Shown here: in pieces, positions 44,308-53,644 of the stretch
Position numbering within the stretch: the first letter of the stretch is position 1
Layout: each line of letters begins with the position of its first letter
NCBI RefSeq assembly: GCF_020524165.1
Contig: NZ_JAIVKU010000001.1
Coordinates: 186,001 to 250,000 of the forward strand
Reading direction: 5' to 3'
From: Guptibacillus hwajinpoensis
GTDB lineage: Bacteria > Bacillota > Bacilli > Bacillales > Guptibacillaceae
Length of the DNA stretch: 64,000 bases
Notes under the pieces: model-generated
What the model was told of the DNA's origin: nothing
Databases searched by the model: none
What the model saw: the letters and a program-made list of their open reading frames with translations, nothing else
Position numbers and translations under genes: made by a program

Positions 44308-45486
44308 TTACAGAAAAGGACTAAGCAAGCGTGCAATAGGAGAAACGAAACGGTTTCCAATGGTTCGATCTTGTAGTCGTTTTAAATCAAGCCGCTCCGA
44401 CTGAAGCAGATCCGTTTGAATGACTTGTTTCATTTCGGCTACAAAAGCAGGAGAGTGTAAGAGGCAGTTGATTTCGCCATTAATATGGAAGCTCCGCTGA
44501 TCAAAATTTGCAGTGCCTATATCACAAAACGTATCATCAATAATCATCACTTTTGCATGATAAAATCCGTTCATATACTGATACACTTCACAACCAGCCT
44601 GAATCAACTCCACCAGGTAGTGATAAGAGGCTTCTTTGACGAGCGGATGATCCGCCCGCATTGGCAAAATGATTTGAACAGACACGCCGCATTTTAGCGC
44701 GCGTAATAAACTCGTTTGAACCGTTTGACCGGGGATGTAGTAGGGTGTGCCGATTTTGATAGATGTGGTCGCTTGATTAATGTAGGAAACAAATGCTTCT
44801 TCAACTTCATTTCCATTTGTAATATGAAAAGTGATCGGTTCAGTCCCTTTTGAAAGGATGGGTTCAATGGATTCGGTTGGGGAGGAATGGTTTTCCTCCC
44901 AGTCAAGAACAAATTGTTCTTGTAACCCTCTCACAGCTTCTCCAGTTAGCCTTAGATGGTAGTCGCGCCAGTAACCGAATTTTGGATCTTTCCCTGCATA
45001 TTCGTTTCCAACGTTAAAGCCACCCACATAGCCGATCTTTCCATCGACTACCGTTATTTTTCGATGATTGCGTTCATTTAAAGAGGTAAACAGTTTTGGG
45101 AAAGATATTTTTCTAGAATAGGAAAAATGAATGCCGCATGAAACCATTTTAGTAATGGTCGCTTTTTTTAATCCATGACTACCGCCATAATCAACGAGGA
45201 GATAGACGGGAACGCCTGACTTCGCTTTTTGGCAGAGATGATCAATCACTAAATGACCAGTTTCATCATCTCGAAAAATATAAAACATCATCTGAATCTG
45301 ATGAACCGCAGCGTCTACATCCGATAAAAGCTTTCTGAAAAAGTCGTCTCCATCCCCAATGAAAGTGACGTTACCGGTCATCTGCAATTGCGAAGACAGA
45401 GAATTGTTCCTTTTTTTACTCCCTAAATGAAGGTCAATGACCATCCATAAAAGAAGGACGAGGAGAATCATCAAAAAGAACCCCAT
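44308..45486 (-). CDS. Cardiolipin synthase (YwjE-type)
   Basis: A phospholipase D superfamily enzyme that condenses two phosphatidylglycerol molecules. The 392-residue protein has one N-terminal membrane helix and two HxKxxxxD motifs: HRKITVVD (in NERNHRKITVVDGKIGYVGG) and HAKVMIID (in FYHAKVMIIDDTFCDIGTAN). Most family members have two helices, so this is the short YwjE/ClsB type. The minus-strand ATG at 45486 lies 8 nt after AAAGGGG; the GTG at 45495 is too close to it. Confidence 0.92.
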   Translation of the reverse strand: MGFFLMILLVLLLWMVIDLHLGSKKRNNSLSSQLQMTGNVTFIGDGDDFFRKLLSDVDAAVHQIQMMFYIFRDDETGHLVIDHLCQKAKSGVPVYLLVDYGGSHGLKKATITKMVSCGIHFSYSRKISFPKLFTSLNERNHRKITVVDGKIGYVGGFNVGNEYAGKDPKFGYWRDYHLRLTGEAVRGLQEQFVLDWEENHSSPTESIEPILSKGTEPITFHITNGNEVEEAFVSYINQATTSIKIGTPYYIPGQTVQTSLLRALKCGVSVQIILPMRADHPLVKEASYHYLVELIQAGCEVYQYMNGFYHAKVMIIDDTFCDIGTANFDQRSFHINGEINCLLHSPAFVAEMKQVIQTDLLQSERLDLKRLQDRTIGNRFVSPIARLLSPFL

Positions 45487-45558
45487 GCATTTCACCCCTT
45501 TCCAACGTTGGTATGGCCATAGTTTGTCCTAAACTTAAAAAAAGTAAAAAAAAATCTC

Positions 45559-45576
45559 TGACTGAATGCTCATTCA
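45559..45576 (+). promoter_or_regulatory. FadR operator upstream of fadF
   Basis: TGACTGAATGCTCATTCA matches the B. subtilis FadR consensus TGAATGAATANTCATTCA at 15 of 17 defined positions. It lies across the -35 region of the fadF promoter, where a repressor would block transcription. Confidence 0.7.
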
Positions 45577-45586
45577 TTTGTTTTTG

Positions 45587-45595
45587 TGTTATACT
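45587..45595 (+). promoter_or_regulatory. Extended -10 promoter of fadF
   Basis: TGT followed by TATACT (45590-45595) forms an extended -10 with a weak -35 (TGCTCA, 17 bp upstream) within the FadR site. Confidence 0.55.
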
Positions 45596-45624
45596 AAAGT
45601 CAGAAAATTACTTTCATTCTGACT

Positions 45625-45638
45625 TAAAAGCGTTTTCA
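45625..45638 (+). promoter_or_regulatory. cre site (CcpA) in the fadF leader
   Basis: TAAAAGCGTTTTCA matches the cre consensus TGWAANCGNTNWCA at 13 of 14 positions, about 24-37 nt into the predicted transcript, a position suited to a roadblock by CcpA. Confidence 0.6.
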
Positions 45639-45727
45639 TAAATCGTTTGGACAATCGGGGAGCACCATCGTTCAAACATCTCAGAAGCGGCTAAGAAGGA
45701 ATGACTCGAAAGGAGAGGTTTGCCAAC

Positions 45728-47836
45728 ATGGATGTTTTATTGATCGCTAACTGGATTGCTTTCATTCTTGTAACCGCTTACGCTTTGTTTTTGTTTGGTT
45801 ATGTCGTTAAAACAAGATACGAATACATTAAGCTTGGAAAGAAAGCAGAATTTGATCATTCCATGAAAGAACGACTAGAAGCGATTCTAGTTAAAGTATT
45901 TGGGCAAAAGAAATTATTAAAAGATAAGAAGAGTGGAACCATCCATGTGATGATGTTCTACGGTTTCCTTCTCGTTCAATTCGGTGCGATCGACATGATT
46001 GTGAAAGGATTATCACCGGAGTCACATCTTCCTCTTGGACCGCTTTACCCAGCGTTTACGTTTTTCCAGGAGCTCGTGACGCTTATGATTTTAACGGCGG
46101 TTGTTTGGGCTTTCTATCGCCGCTATATTGAGGCCATTGCTCGCTTGAAAAAAGGGTTTAAAGCAGGACTTGTCCTCTTGTTTATCGGCCTCCTAATGAT
46201 TTCTGTTCTATTTGCAGGTGGTATGGAAATCATCTGGCATGATGCAGGTTATTCATGGAGTGCACCAGTGGCTTCAGGGATTGCATTCCTGTTTTCATGG
46301 ATCAATGAAACAGCAGCGATTGCGCTATTCTTCTTTTTCTGGTGGATTCACCTGCTCGTGCTATTAACGTTCATGGTGTATGTCCCACAATCGAAGCACG
46401 CGCACTTAATTGCTGGACCAGTGAATGTTTTCCTTGGTCGTACGCACAAAGTTGGGCAGCTATCATCCATTAACTTTGAAGATGAAAGTCAAGAAACATA
46501 CGGTGTCAACACGATTGAAGATTTTAACCAGAAGCAGCTAGTTGATCTTTATGCTTGCGTGGAGTGTGGACGCTGTACGAATATGTGTCCGGCTACCGCA
46601 ACAGGAAAAATACTTTCTCCGATGGATCTGATCGTTAAATTACGGGATCACTTAACAGAGAAGGGCGCTGCCGTCACATCAAGAACACCTTGGGTTCCAG
46701 CTTACGCTTTTTCAAATACAGCTGGAAATCAAATTGCTTACCAATCACGTGCACAGCAGGAAACAGCTGCTGCAGCAGAAGGTCTAGTAAGCGGAGACTT
46801 AATAGGGAACGTCATTACCGAAGAGGAAATTTGGGCTTGTACAACGTGCCGTAACTGTGAAGATCAGTGTCCGGTTGAGAACGAGCACGTTGATAAAATC
46901 ATCGACATGCGTCGTCACCTTGTCTTAATGGAAGGGAAGATGGATAGCGATGTTCAGCGAGCGATCACAAACATTGAACGTCAGGGCAACCCATGGGGCA
47001 TTAGCCGTAAAGAACGTGAAAACTGGCGCGATTTGCGTGACGATATCGTTGTTCCAACAGTAAAAGAAAAAGAAAAAGCAGGCGAAGAGTTCGAATACCT
47101 CTTCTGGGTTGGCTCAATGGGCTCTTACGACAACCGTAGCCAGAAGATTGCCGCTTCCTTTGCGAAGATTATGAATGAAGCAGGCATCTCCTTCGCGATT
47201 CTCGGTAACAAAGAAAAGAACTCTGGCGATACGCCAAGACGTGTTGGGAACGAATTCTTATTCCAGGATCTTGCTCAAAAAAATATCGAAACGTTCCAGA
47301 AGCATAACATCACTAAAATTGTAACGATTGACCCTCATGCTTATAACTCACTTAAAAATGAGTATCCAGAGTTTGGGCTTGAAGCAGAGGTTTATCACCA
47401 TACCGAATTATTATATGACTGGATTAAAGAAGGAAAACTGAAGCCGAAGCACGAAGTAAACGAGAGAATCACGTATCATGATTCCTGTTACCTCGGACGT
47501 TACAACGAGGTGTATGATCCACCACGTGAAATTCTTCGCAGCATTCCAGGCGTTGAAGTGATCGAAATGGACCGAAACCGTGAAAACGGCATGTGCTGTG
47601 GTGCAGGTGGAGGATTGATGTGGACAGAAGAAGACACTGGATCCCGTATTAACGTAACGAGAACCGAGCAGGCACTAAGTGTGAAACCTTCCGTTATCGG
47701 AAGTGCATGTCCATATTGCTTAACGATGATGAGCGATGGGACGAAAGCAAAAGAAGTAGAAGAAGAAGTAGCAACACTTGATATCGTCGAGATTTTAGAA
47801 CGCTCGATTGTGCAAAAAGAAGCCGTTGTTCAATAG
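45728..47836 (+). CDS. fadF: FadF-type Fe-S oxidoreductase, probable ETF:menaquinone oxidoreductase
   Basis: A 702-residue membrane iron-sulfur protein that probably takes electrons from acyl-CoA dehydrogenases via ETF and passes them to menaquinone. The N-terminal part has five or six transmembrane helices with His residues suited to heme b (NarI-like). Two 4Fe-4S clusters follow (CVECGRCTNMCPAT and CTTCRNCEDQCPVEN). The C-terminal half has a complete CCG domain (MCCGAGGG and SACPYC), while the first CCG repeat has lost its Cys residues (VGSMGSYD). ATG 45728 follows GGAGAGG. In B. subtilis ywjF/fadF precedes acdA and rpoE. Confidence 0.9.
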   Translation: MDVLLIANWIAFILVTAYALFLFGYVVKTRYEYIKLGKKAEFDHSMKERLEAILVKVFGQKKLLKDKKSGTIHVMMFYGFLLVQFGAIDMIVKGLSPESHLPLGPLYPAFTFFQELVTLMILTAVVWAFYRRYIEAIARLKKGFKAGLVLLFIGLLMISVLFAGGMEIIWHDAGYSWSAPVASGIAFLFSWINETAAIALFFFFWWIHLLVLLTFMVYVPQSKHAHLIAGPVNVFLGRTHKVGQLSSINFEDESQETYGVNTIEDFNQKQLVDLYACVECGRCTNMCPATATGKILSPMDLIVKLRDHLTEKGAAVTSRTPWVPAYAFSNTAGNQIAYQSRAQQETAAAAEGLVSGDLIGNVITEEEIWACTTCRNCEDQCPVENEHVDKIIDMRRHLVLMEGKMDSDVQRAITNIERQGNPWGISRKERENWRDLRDDIVVPTVKEKEKAGEEFEYLFWVGSMGSYDNRSQKIAASFAKIMNEAGISFAILGNKEKNSGDTPRRVGNEFLFQDLAQKNIETFQKHNITKIVTIDPHAYNSLKNEYPEFGLEAEVYHHTELLYDWIKEGKLKPKHEVNERITYHDSCYLGRYNEVYDPPREILRSIPGVEVIEMDRNRENGMCCGAGGGLMWTEEDTGSRINVTRTEQALSVKPSVIGSACPYCLTMMSDGTKAKEVEEEVATLDIVEILERSIVQKEAVVQ

Positions 47837-47914
47837 ACTGTTTGGCAAAGGGTTAGCTTATGCTGGTTTTTACGACCGGCATGAGCTCTTTCCTTTGTTA
47901 CTTTGTCGGTAAGG

Positions 47915-47928
47915 TGAGCGAGCGTTCA
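47915..47928 (+). promoter_or_regulatory. Palindromic operator upstream of the thiolase gene
   Basis: TGAGCG-AG-CGTTCA is a dyad with one mismatch per arm (TGARCG/CGYTCA). It sits near the -35 position relative to TATGAT (47946-47951). A TetR-type regulator is the likely ligand, perhaps the product of the TetR gene at 53641. Confidence 0.5.
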
Positions 47929-47947
47929 GTCGCATTTTACACAATTA

Positions 47948-47961
47948 TGATAGCGTTTTCA
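47948..47961 (+). promoter_or_regulatory. cre site (CcpA) overlapping the thiolase promoter
   Basis: TGATAGCGTTTTCA matches the cre consensus at 13 of 14 positions and overlaps the putative -10 TATGAT (47946-47951). Carbon catabolite repression of this operon is expected; the B. subtilis mmg operon also has a cre site. Confidence 0.6.
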
Positions 47962-47982
47962 AAAAAGAGAGGAGCGATTTTT

Positions 47983-49161
47983 GTGGGCAAAACGGTCATC
48001 GTTAGTGGAGTTAGAACACCATTTGGAAAATTTGGAGGAGCTTTAAAGTCAATTGAGGCATCGAAACTTGGTGGAACAGCGATTAAAGAAGCATTGATTC
48101 GAGCGGGTGTTGAGCCAGCCGATGTTGGTGAAGTCATTATGGGATCAGTTCTTCAAGGAGGTCAGGGTCAAATTCCATCACGACAGGCCGCAAGATACGC
48201 TGGCATTCCATGGGAAGTGAAAACAGAGACGATTAACAAAGTATGTGCATCAGGTCTTCGTAGCGTAACGCTCGCTGATCAGATTATTCGTTCTGGCGAT
48301 GAAGATGTGATCGTGGCCGGTGGTATGGAGTCAATGAGCAACGCGCCATATATCATGAAGGACGCGCGCTGGGGCATGCGTATGGGCGATAAACAGGTTG
48401 TGGACCTTATGGTACATGATGGATTGACCTGCTCCTTTGACGGGTGTCATATGGGCGTTTATGGAAATACGACAGCTGAAGAATTTGAGATTTCGAGAGA
48501 AGAGCAGGATCGCTGGGCAACAAGAAGTCAGGAGCGAGCAGTAAAAGCGATGGAAGCAGGCATTTTTGCTGAGGAAATCATTCCAGTTGAGGTTCCACAG
48601 CGAAAAGGAGACCCTCTTGTCGTTGAACATGATGAAGCGCCAAGAAAAGGCACTACGGAGGAGCAGCTCGCGAAGCTGAAGCCTGTGTTCGGGGCTGACG
48701 GTACGATTACTGCTGGGAATGCACCTGGTGTTAACGACGGAGCCGGAGCGCTTGTCCTGATGTCGGAAGAACGCGCTTCGAAAGAAGGAAAAGAAGTGAT
48801 GGCAACCATTCTTGCGCATACCGCTATTGCAGTTGAAGCAAAGGACTTTCCGAAAACGCCGGGTCTTGTCATCAATGAACTTTTAAAGAAAACGGGGAAA
48901 TCACTTGAAGAAATTGATCTTTTTGAAATCAATGAAGCGTTCGCAGCTGTCGCACTAACGAGCGGGAAAATTGCTTCTCTTGATGAAGAAAAAGTAAATG
49001 TACACGGCGGTGCAGTGGCACTTGGGCATCCAATTGGCGCAAGCGGTGCACGCATTTTAATAACGCTTATTCATGAATTAAAGCGATGCGGTGGCGGCAT
49101 TGGCGTAGCAGCAATCTGCAGTGGCGGCGGTCAAGGCGACGCTATTATGGTTCAGGTATAG
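47983..49161 (+). CDS. mmgA: Acetyl-CoA acetyltransferase (thiolase)
   Basis: A degradative thiolase that splits acetoacetyl-CoA or longer 3-ketoacyl-CoA into acetyl-CoA. The 392 residues hold the nucleophile Cys88 in [11 protein letters not shown], the active His in [11 protein letters not shown] and the second Cys in [15 protein letters not shown] 47983 lies 8 nt after AGAGGAG; upstream in-frame codons run into the promoter region. It starts the operon mmgA-mmgB-mmgC, the last step of the acyl-CoA pathway encoded here. Confidence 0.95.
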   Translation: MGKTVIVSGVRTPFGKFGGALKSIEASKLGGTAIKEALIRAGVEPADVGEVIMGSVLQGGQGQIPSRQAARYAGIPWEVKTETINKVCASGLRSVTLADQIIRSGDEDVIVAGGMESMSNAPYIMKDARWGMRMGDKQVVDLMVHDGLTCSFDGCHMGVYGNTTAEEFEISREEQDRWATRSQERAVKAMEAGIFAEEIIPVEVPQRKGDPLVVEHDEAPRKGTTEEQLAKLKPVFGADGTITAGNAPGVNDGAGALVLMSEERASKEGKEVMATILAHTAIAVEAKDFPKTPGLVINELLKKTGKSLEEIDLFEINEAFAAVALTSGKIASLDEEKVNVHGGAVALGHPIGASGARILITLIHELKRCGGGIGVAAICSGGGQGDAIMVQV

Positions 49162-49176
49162 GAAGGGAGTATAACG

Positions 49177-50031
49177 ATGGAAATCAAAACGATTATGGTA
49201 ATTGGTGCAGGGCAAATGGGGGCAGGAATCGCGCAGGTATGCGCCAATTCTGGCTATACCGTGTATTTAAATGATTTGAAACAGGAATTTATAGATAAAG
49301 GACTTGCACGAATTGAAAAAAATCTGTCAAAACAAGTTTCCAAAGAGCGAATCACGCAGGAAGACTTGAACGAAACGATGGAGCGTTTGAAGGCAACGAC
49401 AGATCTTCAGGATGCTAAGCACGTAGATCTTGTCATCGAAGCAGCAGTGGAAAATATGGAAGTGAAATGTAATTTATTCGCACGATTGGACGAAATCGCT
49501 CAGGATCATACAATACTTGCGACAAATACATCCTCTCTTCCGATTACCGAAATTGCAGCAGCGACAAAACGTCCTGGAAAAGTGATCGGCATGCATTTTA
49601 TGAATCCGGTTCCTGTCATGAAACTTGTTGAAATCATTCGGGGCTTAGCAACGACCGATGAAAGCTATCAGTCAGTTGAAAAGCTTGCAGTAGATCTTGG
49701 AAAAACAGCGGTGGAAGTAAACGACTTCCCTGGATTTGTTTCCAACCGAATTTTGATGCCAATGATTAACGAAGCAATCTACACCGTGTATGAAGGCGTG
49801 GCATCACCTGAAGATATCGATAGCGTGATGAAGCTCGGCATGAACCATCCGATGGGACCATTAACGCTCGCTGATTTTATAGGGCTTGATACGTGTCTAT
49901 ATATTATGGAAACGCTTCAAGACGGATTTGGCGATGACAAATACCGCCCATGTCCGCTACTACGAAAGTATGTAAAAGCTGGCTGGCTCGGACGTAAGAC
50001 AGGAAGAGGCTTCTACCAATACCAGGATTAA
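49177..50031 (+). CDS. mmgB: 3-hydroxybutyryl-CoA dehydrogenase
   Basis: Oxidises 3-hydroxybutyryl-CoA to acetoacetyl-CoA with NAD(P). The 284-residue protein has the Rossmann motif [14 protein letters not shown], the catalytic His in [16 protein letters not shown], and [19 protein letters not shown] in the C-terminal domain. It starts 16 bp after the thiolase stop. An enoyl-CoA hydratase, needed for the step before it, is not in the window. Confidence 0.95.
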   Translation: MEIKTIMVIGAGQMGAGIAQVCANSGYTVYLNDLKQEFIDKGLARIEKNLSKQVSKERITQEDLNETMERLKATTDLQDAKHVDLVIEAAVENMEVKCNLFARLDEIAQDHTILATNTSSLPITEIAAATKRPGKVIGMHFMNPVPVMKLVEIIRGLATTDESYQSVEKLAVDLGKTAVEVNDFPGFVSNRILMPMINEAIYTVYEGVASPEDIDSVMKLGMNHPMGPLTLADFIGLDTCLYIMETLQDGFGDDKYRPCPLLRKYVKAGWLGRKTGRGFYQYQD

Positions 50032-50051
50032 CACCACGAGGAGGAACGAGC

Positions 50052-51194
50052 ATGGAGCTTGTATTTACGGAAGAGCAGAAGATGATGCAGAAAATGGTGC
50101 GTGACTTTGCGGAAAAAGAAATTGCCCCGATCGTTGAGGAAATGGAAGAAACAGATCGTTTTCCTCGCGAAGTGATCAAACGAATGGGCGAGCTCGGCTT
50201 GATGGGGATTCCGATTCCAGAAGCTTATGGCGGGGCTGAGATGGACTATACGTCTTATATTATCGCGATCCATGAGCTATCAAAAGTGAGCGCGACCGTT
50301 GGCGTCATACTTTCGGTTCATACATCCGTTGGCACGCTACCGATTTTGGCGTTTGGAACGGAAGAGCAGAAAAAGCGCTACATTCCAAAGCTAGCAACGG
50401 GGGAATACCTCGGTGCCTTCGCCTTAACGGAGCCGAGTTCAGGCTCGGATGCGAGCAGTATGAAAACACGTGCTGTTTTAGACGGTGATCATTACATTTT
50501 AAACGGCTCGAAAATTTTTATTACAAATGGAGGCGAGGCAGATACGTACGTCGCCTTCGCTAGAACGAATTCGGATGAAAAAGGTAGCAAAGGTGTGACG
50601 GCCTTTATTATCGAGCGGGATATGCCAGGCTTTAGCGTCGGAAAAAAAGAAAAGAAAATGGGGTTGAATGGCTCCAATACCGTTGAAATCATATTCGAAG
50701 ACTGCCGTGTACCAGTTGAGAATCGTCTTGGCGAAGAAGGACAAGGATTTAAAATTGCGATGGCGAACCTTGAGAGCGGCCGCATTGGGATTGCTGCCCA
50801 GTCACTAGGTATTGCAGAAGCGGCGCTGAACTATGCGACGGCTTACGCGAAAGAGCGCCACCAGTTTGGCAAGCCGATCGGGCAGAATCAGGGGCTTGGA
50901 TTCAAGCTTGCAGATATGGCAACGGAAGTAGAGGCAGCAAAGCTATTAACCTACCGTGCTGCAGACTTAAAGAATCACGGCATCCCTTGTATGCAGGAAG
51001 TATCGATGGCGAAGCTCTTTGCTTCTAAAGCTGCCGTGAAAGCATCGATTGAAGCGGTTCAAGTATACGGTGGGTACGGCTATACGAAAGATTACCCGGT
51101 AGAACGCCTCTTCCGCGATGCAAAAGTATGTGAAATCTACGAAGGTACGAGCGAAATCCAGAAAATCGTCATTAGCCGAAACCTGATGAAATAA
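50052..51194 (+). CDS. mmgC: Acyl-CoA dehydrogenase, short-chain type
   Basis: A flavin enzyme that makes the first double bond in butyryl-CoA or branched acyl-CoA and passes electrons to ETF. The 380-residue protein has FALTEPSSGSDASSM (FAD-binding), [19 protein letters not shown] and the catalytic Glu in IYEGTSEIQ. ATG 50052 follows GAGGAGGAAC. It is 20 bp after mmgB. The second acyl-CoA dehydrogenase downstream is a close paralogue separated by the tandem repeat. Confidence 0.94.
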   Translation: MELVFTEEQKMMQKMVRDFAEKEIAPIVEEMEETDRFPREVIKRMGELGLMGIPIPEAYGGAEMDYTSYIIAIHELSKVSATVGVILSVHTSVGTLPILAFGTEEQKKRYIPKLATGEYLGAFALTEPSSGSDASSMKTRAVLDGDHYILNGSKIFITNGGEADTYVAFARTNSDEKGSKGVTAFIIERDMPGFSVGKKEKKMGLNGSNTVEIIFEDCRVPVENRLGEEGQGFKIAMANLESGRIGIAAQSLGIAEAALNYATAYAKERHQFGKPIGQNQGLGFKLADMATEVEAAKLLTYRAADLKNHGIPCMQEVSMAKLFASKAAVKASIEAVQVYGGYGYTKDYPVERLFRDAKVCEIYEGTSEIQKIVISRNLMK

Positions 51195-51195
51195 A

Positions 51196-51314
51196 GAAAA
51201 GCGGAAGTGACCGTTTAGACCCGTCAGGCAGTGGAGGCTTCTAAACCGAACACGTTCTTTGTGTTCGAGTTGGAAGATGAAGTGACAGAGGGTCTGGTCA
51301 CAGCAGCTGGATCA
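51196..51314 (+). repeat. 119-bp tandem repeat, unit 1
   Basis: It begins GAAAAGCGGAAGTGACCG and ends CAGCAGCTGGATCA. It can fold into an extended hairpin: GTGACC with GGTCAC on the outside, TTCTAAAC with GTTGGAA in the middle, and CGAACAC with GTGTTCG around a 7-nt loop. It differs from unit 2 at six of 119 positions. No transposase is nearby. Similar structured repeats are spread through Bacillaceae genomes as I recall. Confidence 0.9.
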
Positions 51315-51433
51315 GAAAAGCGGAAGTGACCGTTTAGGCCCGTCAGGCACTGGAGGCTTCCAAACCGAACACGTTCTTTGTGTTCGAGTTGGAAGGAGAA
51401 GTGACCGAGGGTCTGGTCACAGCAGCTGGATCA
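51315..51433 (+). repeat. 119-bp tandem repeat, unit 2
   Basis: A direct copy of unit 1 with the same fold. In the middle stem it has C where unit 1 has T, which keeps pairing (C-G against T-G). A partial third start GAAAAGC follows at 51434. The pair lies between two acyl-CoA dehydrogenase genes and could attenuate, stabilise or process the polycistronic RNA. Confidence 0.9.
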
Positions 51434-51531
51434 GAAAAGCCGGGATCCCCGGTATATTGGCCAAACTTCATTTTTTTATTAGCCAAATTCGAAATCTATT
51501 GTCCAAACCACCAAAAAGGGAGAGAAACAGG

Positions 51532-52674
51532 ATGAACTTTCAACTATCAGAAGAACATGAAATGCTACGGAAAATGGTGCGTGACTTTGCGAGGAAAGAG
51601 GTTGAACCAACAGCAGCTGAGCGTGATGAAGAAGAGCGCTTTGATCGCAAGCTTTTTGATCAAATGGCGGAGCTTGGCTTAACGGGAATTCCATGGTCAG
51701 AAGAGTATGGCGGCATTGGCTCTGATTACTTAAGCTACGTGATTGCGGTGGAAGAACTTTCGCGTGTATGTGCGTCTACAGGCGTAACGCTTTCTGCTCA
51801 TACATCTCTAGCCGGTTGGCCGCTAAATGCTTTTGGTACAGAAGAGCAGAAGCAGAAGTTCTTACGTCCGATGGCAGAAGGCAAGTTAATGGGAGCGTAT
51901 GGGCTCACGGAACCAGGATCAGGTTCTGACGCGGGTGGAATGAAAACGACAGCGAAGCTTGATGGCGACCACTACATTTTAAACGGTTCAAAAATTTTCA
52001 TTACAAACGGCGGCGAAGCGGAGATTTACATCGTCTTTGCTCAAACGGATAAGGAAAAGCGCCACAAAGGAATCACGGCATTTATCGTTGAAAAAGGAAC
52101 CCCCGGTTTCTCGATGGGTAAAAAAGAGAAAAAGCTTGGCATTCGTTCCTCTCCAACGCTTGAAATTATTTTTGAAGATTGCCGTGTCCCGGTTGAAAAC
52201 CGTCTTGGTGACGAAGGACAGGGCTTTAAAATTGCGATGAAGACGCTTGATGGAGGACGTAACGGAATCGCCGCGCAGGCAGTTGGTATTGCGCAGGGTG
52301 CGCTTGATGCAGCAACCGCTTATGCGAAAGAGCGCAAGCAGTTTGGGAAGCCGATCGGCGAAAATCAAGGCATTGGTTTTAAGCTTGCCGATATGGCAAC
52401 AAAAATTGAAGCTGCGAGACTGCTAACTTATCAGGCCGCTTGGAAAGAAAGTCAGGGTCTTCCGTACGGCAAGGAATCGGCGATGTCGAAACTTTACGCT
52501 GGCGATATTTCAATGGAAGTAACGACCGAAGCGGTGCAAGTCTTCGGTGGCTATGGCTATACAAAAGATTATCCGGTTGAGCGCTATATGCGTGATGCGA
52601 AGATTACGCAAATCTATGAAGGAACAAATGAAATTCAGCGTCTTGTTATTTCAAGAATGCTGATGGCTGACTAA
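51532..52674 (+). CDS. acdA: Acyl-CoA dehydrogenase, second copy
   Basis: A 380-residue paralogue of the enzyme at 50052, with [34 protein letters not shown] and the catalytic Glu in [15 protein letters not shown]. It resembles AcdA of B. subtilis, which follows fadF there. Substrate range may differ from MmgC (for example branched versus straight short chains), but this cannot be read from the sequence. ATG 51532 follows AAGGGAG with about 9 nt spacing. Confidence 0.93.
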   Translation: MNFQLSEEHEMLRKMVRDFARKEVEPTAAERDEEERFDRKLFDQMAELGLTGIPWSEEYGGIGSDYLSYVIAVEELSRVCASTGVTLSAHTSLAGWPLNAFGTEEQKQKFLRPMAEGKLMGAYGLTEPGSGSDAGGMKTTAKLDGDHYILNGSKIFITNGGEAEIYIVFAQTDKEKRHKGITAFIVEKGTPGFSMGKKEKKLGIRSSPTLEIIFEDCRVPVENRLGDEGQGFKIAMKTLDGGRNGIAAQAVGIAQGALDAATAYAKERKQFGKPIGENQGIGFKLADMATKIEAARLLTYQAAWKESQGLPYGKESAMSKLYAGDISMEVTTEAVQVFGGYGYTKDYPVERYMRDAKITQIYEGTNEIQRLVISRMLMAD

Positions 52675-52681
52675 GTAGCCC

Positions 52682-53644
52682 ATGCATCCACTCGCAGAAC
52701 GACTTTCAAATCAGGATGAGCGAGCGCTCGCAAAAGCCATTAGTCTTGTTGAAAATGATGCTGAAGACAAACTGGAATTGCTAAAAGATATCCATCCAAT
52801 GACAGGGCGAGCCCACTATATCGGTATGACTGGGTCACCCGGGGCTGGGAAAAGCTCGCTCGTCAACAGGCTGATTACGTACCTTAGAACGTTGAATCTC
52901 ACTGTTGGCGTCGTTGCAGTTGACCCAACGAGTCCGTTTAGCGGGGGTGCTCTTCTAGGAGATCGCGTCAGGATGGCGGAGCATTTTACTGACCCTGGTG
53001 TCTTTATTCGAAGCATGGGAACACGAGGGAGCCTTGGAGGGCTTTCTCGAACGACGAAAGAAACGGTTCGGTTAATGGATGCCTTTGGATTCGATGTCAT
53101 CTTAATCGAAACGGTTGGGGTTGGCCAATCGGAGCTTGATATTATGAAGATTGCCGATACGATAGCGGTCGTTCTTAACCCTGGTAGTGGGGATGTTGTG
53201 CAAGTCTTTAAAGCTGGCATTATGGAAATTGCGGATCTCTTCATCGTTAATAAAGCAGATTTACCAGGTGTCCCGAAGCTACTTGCTGAGCTTGAAAGCA
53301 TGCTCGATCTCGTAAAGCACGATGCGCCGTGGCGTCCACCAATCGTGAAGGCAATTTCTGTTCAGAATCTAGGGCTTGAGAATGTGTGGAAACGAATGCA
53401 GGAGCATATTGAATACAGTAAGGCGTCTGGTGAGCGCGATGCGAGACGGAAGACGTCACTTGAACGGGAAGTTATTGAAGTCGTGCATGCTGAAATGATG
53501 AAGAAGCTTGTGGAGCGTGAGGAGGCCGAGGAGAAAGGTTGGGTTGAGGAAGTGACAAGTGGATCCATTGACCCTTACTCCGCTGCAGTGAAGCTGCTTC
53601 AGGATTATGTGGGCGGCCTTGAGAGGAAGGGGATGGGAAGGTGA
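52682..53644 (+). CDS. meaB: MeaB family GTPase (acyl-CoA mutase chaperone)
   Basis: A G3E-type GTPase that guards B12 loading of methylmalonyl- or isobutyryl-CoA mutase (ArgK/MeaB family). The 320-residue protein has the P-loop TGSPGAGKSSLVNRL, the switch region [19 protein letters not shown] and the NKAD motif. It lies between acdA and the TetR gene and precedes icmF, its likely client. IcmF carries its own G-domain, so a separate MeaB is notable. ATG 52682 has no strong ribosome site, so coupling to acdA 7 bp upstream is likely. Confidence 0.92.
   Translation: MHPLAERLSNQDERALAKAISLVENDAEDKLELLKDIHPMTGRAHYIGMTGSPGAGKSSLVNRLITYLRTLNLTVGVVAVDPTSPFSGGALLGDRVRMAEHFTDPGVFIRSMGTRGSLGGLSRTTKETVRLMDAFGFDVILIETVGVGQSELDIMKIADTIAVVLNPGSGDVVQVFKAGIMEIADLFIVNKADLPGVPKLLAELESMLDLVKHDAPWRPPIVKAISVQNLGLENVWKRMQEHIEYSKASGERDARRKTSLEREVIEVVHAEMMKKLVEREEAEEKGWVEEVTSGSIDPYSAAVKLLQDYVGGLERKGMGR

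Noticed and set aside
48528..49055. 175-codon open frame on the minus strand inside the thiolase gene
   Set aside because: It is a shadow of the thiolase codons: rich in Ser, Ala and Pro, no ribosome site and no recognisable domain.
51196..51440. Insertion sequence remnant between the acyl-CoA dehydrogenase genes
   Set aside because: No transposase fragment, terminal inverted repeats of IS type or target duplication; it is a tandem structured repeat.
51196..51440. CRISPR array
   Set aside because: Only two complete units of 119 bp, directly adjacent with no variable spacers.
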